A DNA stretch of 12,098 bases, from positions 1 to 12,098 of the forward strand of contig SKHV01000295.1 in the NCBI GenBank assembly GCA_007116765.1, given 5' to 3'. The stretch is from Prolixibacteraceae bacterium (GTDB lineage Bacteria > Bacteroidota > Bacteroidia > Bacteroidales > Prolixibacteraceae). The notes under the pieces were generated by a model. The model was not told the origin of the DNA. It saw only the letters and a list, made by a program, of their open reading frames with translations, and made no database searches. Shown here in pieces: positions 1-5,119 of this stretch. Each line of letters starts with the position of its first letter. The stretch's first letter is position 1. The translations under genes were made by a program, and so were the position numbers.

Positions 1-1
1 C

Positions 2-1528
2 GAAGTGGTGAAAAACGAAGGCGAAAAATACCGCGAAATGCTTGAAGACATGTCGGAAAAACTGGGGCTTCAGCACCATGTAAGGTTCATCAACAGCTAT
101 TTATCCACCCCCGATTTGCTCGAATACTTACAGCTAACCGACATTTACCTTTTTACGAGTAACGACCCGAACCAGGCAGTTAGCGGGACTTTCGCGTACG
201 CCATGAGTTGCGCATGTCCAATCATTTCAACCCCAATACCCCATGCAAAAGATGTATTGACCGATTCAACCGGGATTATTTTCGATTTCGGAAACTCGCA
301 ACAACTGGCAGCAGGAGTGAAACGATTGCTAGATGACGATACTTTGCGGAACAATATCAGTTCGAACACGCTCCAGGATATCATTTCCTCAGCATGGGAA
401 AACTCGGCTATTGCCCATTCGAAAGTTTTTGCAGAAATATCGGGAGAAAAAATCACACCTCAATATAATTTGCCCTCAATCAATCTGAGCCACATCAAAA
501 AGATGACAAGTGATGTGGGGATTATCCAATTTTCAAAAATAAACCAGCCCGATTTGAGCTCAGGTTACACACTCGACGACAATGCACGTGCCCTTATTGC
601 CCTGTGCATGCACTATGAGTTAACTGCCGACAATAGCGATTTGCCATATATTCAAACCTACCTCAGTTTCATTCAGCGTTGCCAGCTGCCATCGGGTCGG
701 TTCGAGAATTATATTGACATAAACCTACACCCTACTAAACAGAACAGAGAAACAAACCTCGATGATGCCAATGGACGGGCAATATGGGCATTGGGATTTC
801 TCATTTCAAAAGAGCCCTTATTGCCTGCTCAATTGATTATTCAAGCCAATTTTATTATGCAAAAGGCATTGTCGCAGTTAGATGAAATACATTCAACCCG
901 GGCTATGGCTTTTATTATAAAAGGTTTGTTTTACTTTCAGGATGTTTTCGGTACAAACGAATCAATTCAAATTATTGAAAAGTTTGCCAACCGTATGGTT
1001 CAGATGTACAAACATGAGTCTGCCGAAAATTGGGAATGGTTTGAAAGCTACCTTACCTATGCAAACAGCATTTTACCTGAGGCATTAATTAACGCGTGGT
1101 TAGTAACGGGGAACAAAACGTATAAAGAGATTGCGCTTACATCGTTTGATTTTCTTTTATCAAAAATATTCAACGATAATGGTATCGAGGTCATTTCCAA
1201 CAAGCAATGGCTTCAAAAAGGAGATGATTTGCAGCAATATGGAGAACAGCCCATTGATGTGGCATATACCGTAATGACATTGAGTAAGTTTTATGATGTA
1301 TTTCGGGATGAACAATACCATTCAAAAATGGATAAGGCTTTTAACTGGTTTCTGGGAGAAAACCGATTGAATCAAATCGTATATAATACCTGTACCGGCG
1401 GTTGTTACGATGGAATGGAAGAACACAACGTCAACATAAATCAGGGAGCTGAATCAACGGTGAGTTATTTAATGGCTCGGTTAATTATTAATAAATACAA
1501 AAAACAAAAAAACATGCAGCTTTTGTAA
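2..1528 (+). CDS. Glycosyltransferase (GT-B, GT4-like C-lobe) fused to a helical toroid-like domain, 5' partial
   Basis: The frame is open to the left edge, so the GTG codons at 5 and 8 are probably internal and the N-terminal lobe of the GT-B fold lies outside the window. About the first 145 visible residues look like the nucleotide-sugar-binding C-lobe of a family 4 glycosyltransferase: a stretch like VVKNEGEKYRE, then a strand-helix pattern, then NQAVSGTFAYAMSCACPIIS, which sits where the donor-binding loop is expected. From about residue 150 to the end the protein is helical, with motifs such as SGYTLDDNARALIAL and LDDANGRAIWALGF. These recall alpha/alpha-toroid glycosidase-like domains that follow GT4 domains in some Bacteroidota proteins. 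The donor and acceptor cannot be told. There is no signal peptide or membrane segment in the visible part, so a cytoplasmic role in glycan or glycoside synthesis is likely. It is separated by 191 bp from the signalling genes and probably unrelated to them. Confidence 0.8.
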   Translation, partial: EVVKNEGEKYREMLEDMSEKLGLQHHVRFINSYLSTPDLLEYLQLTDIYLFTSNDPNQAVSGTFAYAMSCACPIISTPIPHAKDVLTDSTGIIFDFGNSQQLAAGVKRLLDDDTLRNNISSNTLQDIISSAWENSAIAHSKVFAEISGEKITPQYNLPSINLSHIKKMTSDVGIIQFSKINQPDLSSGYTLDDNARALIALCMHYELTADNSDLPYIQTYLSFIQRCQLPSGRFENYIDINLHPTKQNRETNLDDANGRAIWALGFLISKEPLLPAQLIIQANFIMQKALSQLDEIHSTRAMAFIIKGLFYFQDVFGTNESIQIIEKFANRMVQMYKHESAENWEWFESYLTYANSILPEALINAWLVTGNKTYKEIALTSFDFLLSKIFNDNGIEVISNKQWLQKGDDLQQYGEQPIDVAYTVMTLSKFYDVFRDEQYHSKMDKAFNWFLGENRLNQIVYNTCTGGCYDGMEEHNVNINQGAESTVSYLMARLIINKYKKQKNMQLL

Positions 1529-1680
1529 TATTTACCCAAAATTGATTGAAAGTGTGAATTATGTAACTTTTAGTTTAATATATGTAAGCTATTTAAAATT
1601 AATTTTTATTTCTTATGAATTATTATCTATTCATTTTAAAGATAAAACTTTTTACCCGTGCTTTTATCTTTTTTAATGCC

Positions 1681-1688
1681 TAACTTTG
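1681..1688 (+). promoter_or_regulatory. Candidate Bacteroidota -7 box (TAACTTTG)
   Basis: TAACTTTG matches the Bacteroidota housekeeping -7 consensus TAnnTTTG exactly and lies 31 bp before the TTG start of the regulator gene, which would leave a short leader. No clear TTTG -33 element is visible about 20 bp upstream. The surrounding 1529-1719 region is very AT-rich and otherwise has no gene or strong hairpin. If real, this box would drive the regulator-HK1-response regulator unit. Confidence 0.45.
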
Positions 1689-1719
1689 GATATAAAACAA
1701 TCATAAGAAACTAAATATC

Positions 1720-2286
1720 TTGAAATTATACATCAAATACATGGTAAGTAACCGATGTAAAATGGTGGTGAAAGAAATTCTTAGAGAACTTAAACTTCAC
1801 TTCATTTTAGTCGATTTGGGAGAGGTTGAGATTATGGAAACCTTAACCGGTGAACAACTGAACCGGATGAAAATGGCTTTGCACGCTGCCGGGCTTGAAC
1901 TGATGGATGATAAACGTTCAATCCTGATTGAAAGAATTAGAAATGTGATCATTGAAATGGTACACGAATCAAACGATTTAATCAAAATTAACCATTCCGA
2001 TTACATCAGTGAAAAACTACAGATGGATTACACTTATCTTTCCAACGTTTTCTCTGCAGTGAAAGGAATTACAATACAACAATACATCATTACTCATAAG
2101 ATTGAAAAGGTGAAGGAACTAATTATGTACGGTGAATTGAACCTCACCGAGATAGCTTATCAATTAAACTATAGCAGCGTAGCGCACTTATCCAATCAGT
2201 TTAAAAAGATAACCGGACTTACACCATCGCATTTTAAACAGTTGAAAGACAAAAGGAGAAGCCCAATTGAAGAAATTGGAAATTAA
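1720..2286 (+). CDS. AraC-family regulator with HMA-like N-terminal domain
   Basis: This 188-residue protein is a probable cytoplasmic DNA-binding regulator. Residues 1-75 form a beta-alpha-beta pattern (KLYIKYMVSNRCKMVVKEI, then FILVDLGEVEI) resembling the small HMA/ferredoxin-like fold. Residues about 88-188 are an AraC-type double helix-turn-helix: the first helix pair is around ISEKLQMDYTYLSNVF and the second around LTEIAYQLNYSSVAHLSNQF (about 142-161), ending in the typical KKITGLTPSHFK signature. I chose the TTG at 1720 rather than the in-frame ATG at 1741 because the ATG would remove the first beta strand. From memory, relatives begin with a similar MKLYIKxMVCxRC segment. Here the first cysteine of that motif is Ser10, leaving only Cys13, so metal binding is doubtful. 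There is no receiver domain. The stop lies 3 bp before the HK1 start, so the two are probably co-transcribed. Confidence 0.82.
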   Translation: MKLYIKYMVSNRCKMVVKEILRELKLHFILVDLGEVEIMETLTGEQLNRMKMALHAAGLELMDDKRSILIERIRNVIIEMVHESNDLIKINHSDYISEKLQMDYTYLSNVFSAVKGITIQQYIITHKIEKVKELIMYGELNLTEIAYQLNYSSVAHLSNQFKKITGLTPSHFKQLKDKRRSPIEEIGN

Positions 2287-2289
2287 CTT

Positions 2290-4284
2290 ATGAATAAGAA
2301 CAGAGTGAACGCAAGAAGTTTAATAGAAGCAAGCCTTGACCCCTTGATAACAATTAGTACTAAAGGGAAGATTACCGATATGAACGCGGCTTTGGCCAAC
2401 ATTACCGGAATGACCCGCGAACAACTTACCGGGACCGATTTTGCCGAGTATTTTACCGAACCCCTTAAAGCACACGAAGTGTATCAGGAAGTGTTCGCCA
2501 ACGGATCGGTAGCCAATTCGCCGCTTACCCTTCGACATAAAGAAGGCAAGCTAACTGAAGTATTATTCAATGGATCGGCCTACAAAAATAAAAAGGGAAA
2601 AGTACTTGGCGCAGTAGTAGTTGCCCGCGATGTAAGCGAGCAAAAACAAATTGCAAGTGAATTAATCCAAGCTAAAGTTACTGCTGAAAAAGCCACCGAT
2701 GTTGCTGAAAGAGCCAAAAGAAAAGCTGAACATTCAACCCGCATTGCCGAAGATGCGGTGAAAGCTAAACAGCAGTTTTTGTCGAACATGAGCCACGAAA
2801 TACGCACCCCAATGAACGCGATTATTGGCTTTACCAAAGTATTGCTGAAAACCGAACTCACAGCACAACAAACTGAATACCTTGCGGCCATAAAACTGAG
2901 TGGCAAATCATTAATTGTACTCATTAACGACATACTCGATCTGGCAAAAGTTGATGCCGGAAAAATGGTTTTTGAAAAAATTCCCTTCAAATTATCGCAA
3001 TCAATTTCGGCTATGCTCCATTTGTTTGAACCCAAAATTCAGGAGAAAAACTTAAAACTTGTCAAAGAATACGACAATCGAATCCCTGAAATGCTTCTGG
3101 GCGACCCGGTGCGTTTGCACCAAATTATTTTAAACCTTCTAAGCAATGCAGTTAAATTCACTTCTCAGGGGAGAATTGTTGTAAAGGTGCATCTGGTGGA
3201 AGAAGATGACGAAAAGGTGAAAGTCGAATTTGCAGTTTCCGACACAGGAATAGGGATTGCCAACGACAAACTCGAAAAAATATTTGAAAACTTTCAACAA
3301 GCCTACAGTGGTACATCAAGGCTGTTTGGAGGAACAGGCCTGGGGCTGTCCATTGTGAAACAGTTGGTTGAACCCCAAGGTGGAACCATTCATGTGGAAA
3401 GCAACATTGACAAAGGCTCAACATTCAGCTTCATTTTATCTTTTGACAAAACCAATGCAGAGGCTGAATACGAAACCGAAGATGTGGAATTGGATTTGGG
3501 TATTAAAGACTTGAAAATTTTGGTGGTCGAAGACATTGTGTTGAATCAACTCTTAATGAAAACAATTTTGGAAGACTTTGGATTCACATGCGACATTGCC
3601 GGCAACGGTGAAGTTGCCATCGAAAAGCTACAAACAAAAGCCTACGATGTCATTTTAATGGATCTTCAGATGCCTGTAATGAACGGCTTTAAAGCTACCG
3701 AACACATTCGTGCTATTATGCATTCCGATGTTCCGATTATTGCATTAACTGCCGATGTAACCACCGTCGATTTGGCAAAATGCAAAGCAGTGGGCATGAA
3801 CGATTACATTGCTAAACCTGTTGACGAAAGAATTTTGCACAATAAAATTGTAAGTTTGGTAAAAAAAATGGCTCAAAACCTTAGTAATGCTAAGGAAGAG
3901 CTTATTATATCCCCAATATTGAAATGCATTGACCTTGCTTATTTAAATCGTCGTACAAAATCAGATCCCGATTTGATGATGCAGATGATTACACTATATT
4001 TGGAACAAATTCCACCCTTAATTGGCGCCATGAAGCAGAGTTTAAAGGATAAAGATTGGGATTTATTGTATGCTTCGTTGCATAAGATTATCCCTTCCTT
4101 TTCAATTATGGGCATCAGCAGCGATTTTGAAAGCATGGCTCAAAAGATACAGGAATTTGCGAGTACACAATTAGAATTTGATGAGATACCCAAGTTGGTG
4201 TTTCAAATAGAAATGGTTTGTAACCAGGCATGTAGGGAATTAGAGGGTGAATTGAAATTAATAAAAAATACAGTAAATGGATAA
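2290..4284 (+). CDS. Hybrid histidine kinase HK1 (PAS-HisKA-HATPase-REC-Hpt)
   Basis: This is a 664-residue soluble multi-step phosphorelay kinase with no membrane segment, so it should sense a cytoplasmic cue. Domains in order: PAS (about 10-118); a charged coiled-coil linker rich in AEKA/AERAKRKAEH (about 120-163); HisKA with phospho-acceptor His169 in SNMSHEIRTPMN; HATPase_c with N-box Asn282/Asn286, G1 box DTGIGI from Asp318 and G2 box GGTGLGL at 347-353; a receiver with acidic pair Glu414/Asp415, phospho-acceptor Asp458 in LMDLQMP and Lys509; and a C-terminal Hpt-like bundle with His598 in LHKIIPSFS. All key residues are present, so a His169-Asp458-His598 relay is expected. The ATG at 2290 follows the regulator stop by 3 bp. 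The end overlaps the response regulator start by 8 bp. From the linker onward it is a close paralogue of the kinase at 8100-10664. The PAS ligand cannot be read from the sequence. Confidence 0.93.
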   Translation: MNKNRVNARSLIEASLDPLITISTKGKITDMNAALANITGMTREQLTGTDFAEYFTEPLKAHEVYQEVFANGSVANSPLTLRHKEGKLTEVLFNGSAYKNKKGKVLGAVVVARDVSEQKQIASELIQAKVTAEKATDVAERAKRKAEHSTRIAEDAVKAKQQFLSNMSHEIRTPMNAIIGFTKVLLKTELTAQQTEYLAAIKLSGKSLIVLINDILDLAKVDAGKMVFEKIPFKLSQSISAMLHLFEPKIQEKNLKLVKEYDNRIPEMLLGDPVRLHQIILNLLSNAVKFTSQGRIVVKVHLVEEDDEKVKVEFAVSDTGIGIANDKLEKIFENFQQAYSGTSRLFGGTGLGLSIVKQLVEPQGGTIHVESNIDKGSTFSFILSFDKTNAEAEYETEDVELDLGIKDLKILVVEDIVLNQLLMKTILEDFGFTCDIAGNGEVAIEKLQTKAYDVILMDLQMPVMNGFKATEHIRAIMHSDVPIIALTADVTTVDLAKCKAVGMNDYIAKPVDERILHNKIVSLVKKMAQNLSNAKEELIISPILKCIDLAYLNRRTKSDPDLMMQMITLYLEQIPPLIGAMKQSLKDKDWDLLYASLHKIIPSFSIMGISSDFESMAQKIQEFASTQLEFDEIPKLVFQIEMVCNQACRELEGELKLIKNTVNG

Positions 4285-4711
4285 CAACAATAAAATAAAG
4301 ATATTTTTGGTCGACGATGATACATTGTTCCTGAAAATGCTTGAAATTGAATTTCTTGAAAATGGCGATTTCGATATCGAAACCTATGTCACAGGCGAAC
4401 TTTGTGTGGCAAACCTTTCTAACAAACCCGATATCATCATTTTGGATTATTTCCTCGATGGGGTAGATAAAACTGCCAAGAACGGTATCGATATACTGGA
4501 TAAGATACTGGAAGTTGACCCTAACATTCCGGTAATTATGCTCTCGTGTCAGGATAAAATTGAAGTGGCCGTCGAATGTATGCACCACAAAGCAGTCGAT
4601 TATGTAGTGAAAAGCGAAACAGCGTTCATTCGTTTAAAAAAAATCATAAGCGATTTAATGAAATATCGCAAATTGGAAAAAACATTGAACTGGTATATGG
4701 ATCGAGTATAG
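4277..4711 (+). CDS. Single-domain response regulator (CheY-like receiver)
   Basis: This 144-residue protein consists of one receiver domain. The acidic cluster Asp13-Asp15 (LVDDDTLF), phospho-acceptor Asp57 (IIILDYFLDG), Ser90 (the Thr/Ser switch position) and Lys112 (YVVKSE) are all in place. After the receiver there are only about 25 residues of charged helix, so there is no DNA-binding or enzymatic output. It starts inside the end of HK1 with an ATGGATAA overlap of 8 bp, which suggests translational coupling. It is the likely acceptor for phosphate from the HK1 Hpt histidine, and perhaps from HK2. It could act by protein binding, as CheY does, or as a phosphate sink; nothing here decides which. 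A longer loop after Asp57 (DGVDKTAKNG) is slightly unusual. Confidence 0.9.
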   Translation: MDNNNKIKIFLVDDDTLFLKMLEIEFLENGDFDIETYVTGELCVANLSNKPDIIILDYFLDGVDKTAKNGIDILDKILEVDPNIPVIMLSCQDKIEVAVECMHHKAVDYVVKSETAFIRLKKIISDLMKYRKLEKTLNWYMDRV

Positions 4712-4722
4712 ACAATGGACAA

Positions 4723-4799
4723 ATAGAGGTTAGATATTAGATGTTAGATATTAGATGTTAGATGTTAGAGGTTAGATGCTAGATGTTAGAGGTTAGATT
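4723..4799 (+). repeat. 7-bp tandem repeat array (TTAGATG-type)
   Basis: Ten heptamers stand in perfect 7-bp register from 4730 to 4799, in the order TTAGATA, TTAGATG, TTAGATA, TTAGATG, TTAGATG, TTAGAGG, TTAGATG, CTAGATG, TTAGAGG, TTAGATT. A degenerate unit (ATAGAGG) precedes them at 4723. Most differences fall at the last two positions of the unit. Because 7 is not a multiple of 3, stop codons occur in every frame of both strands. The array begins 11 bp after the response regulator stop. It is likely to vary in copy number. Confidence 0.85.
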
Positions 4800-4811
4800 G
4801 CTTCGTGTCGG

Positions 4812-4882
4812 TCGCAATGACGGATGTTTCATCGGTTTTCTGACAGTGGGGTGGTTGCAACTTAGTAATGTCGTCATTGCGA
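4812..4882. repeat. Inverted repeat pair TCGCAATGACG / CGTCATTGCGA
   Basis: The 11-bp arm at 4812-4822 is exactly complementary to 4872-4882, with 49 bp between. Motifs of the form CGTCATTGCGA..GAAGCAA occur as dispersed intergenic repeats in many bacterial genomes (general recollection). Here the sequence just left of the first arm (ATTGCTTCG) fits the same repeat read in reverse. Nothing in the interval looks coding. Confidence 0.6.
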
Positions 4883-4889
4883 GAGTTCA

Positions 4890-4910
4890 CTCAAAAAATA
4901 TTTTTTTGAG
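4890..4910. repeat. AT-rich perfect hairpin, possible weak terminator
   Basis: A 9-bp stem (CTCAAAAAA paired with TTTTTTGAG) closes a 3-nt loop. The stem supplies an A run on one arm and a T run on the other, so either strand would present U residues, but there is no GC-rich stem before the T run as in a classical intrinsic terminator. It could end transcription after the response regulator; the evidence is structural only. Confidence 0.4.
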
Positions 4911-4941
4911 CATAATGCGAAAATGACAGGAAAATCAGAGC

Positions 4942-5070
4942 GTGTCACCCTGAGCTTGTCGAAGGGTCTCTCCGCAGAAAGATAGAGATTCCTCCTTTCG
5001 TCGGAAACGAAGTTTAGCGTAGCTAATGACACACTAGTCGAATTCTGTCATTGGTAGCGAAGCGAAGCAA
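4942..5070. repeat. Dispersed repeat block with CCCTGAGCTTGTCGAAGGG core
   Basis: The stretch 4942-5032 is framed by GTGTCA (4942-4947) and TGACAC (5027-5032). Inside it, ACCCT and AGGGT (4947-4951 and 4963-4967) flank TGAGCTTGTCGA, a form I recognise as a widespread intergenic repeat in many bacterial genomes. A second fragment at 5046-5070 (TGTCATTG followed by AGCGAAGCGAAGCAA) resembles another copy of the CATTGCGAG-type repeat nearby. The whole non-coding region 4712-5119 seems to be made of such pieces, and I see no gene in it. Confidence 0.55.
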
Positions 5071-5119
5071 ACTCAAGTTTTTTAAAAGACAACAACATAA
5101 AAGAAAACAACAATTTCAG

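Noticed and set aside
2580..3035. Antisense open frame opposite HK1, with a similar one at 9026-9313 opposite HK2
   Set aside because: Their likeness reflects the paralogy of the two kinase genes on the sense strand, not a conserved antisense gene.
4115..4588. 157-codon antisense open frame across the HK1 end and response regulator
   Set aside because: It lies wholly opposite a receiver with all active-site residues and has no recognisable domain.
4723..4799. Possible CRISPR array
   Set aside because: Units are 7 bp and directly adjacent, without spacers.
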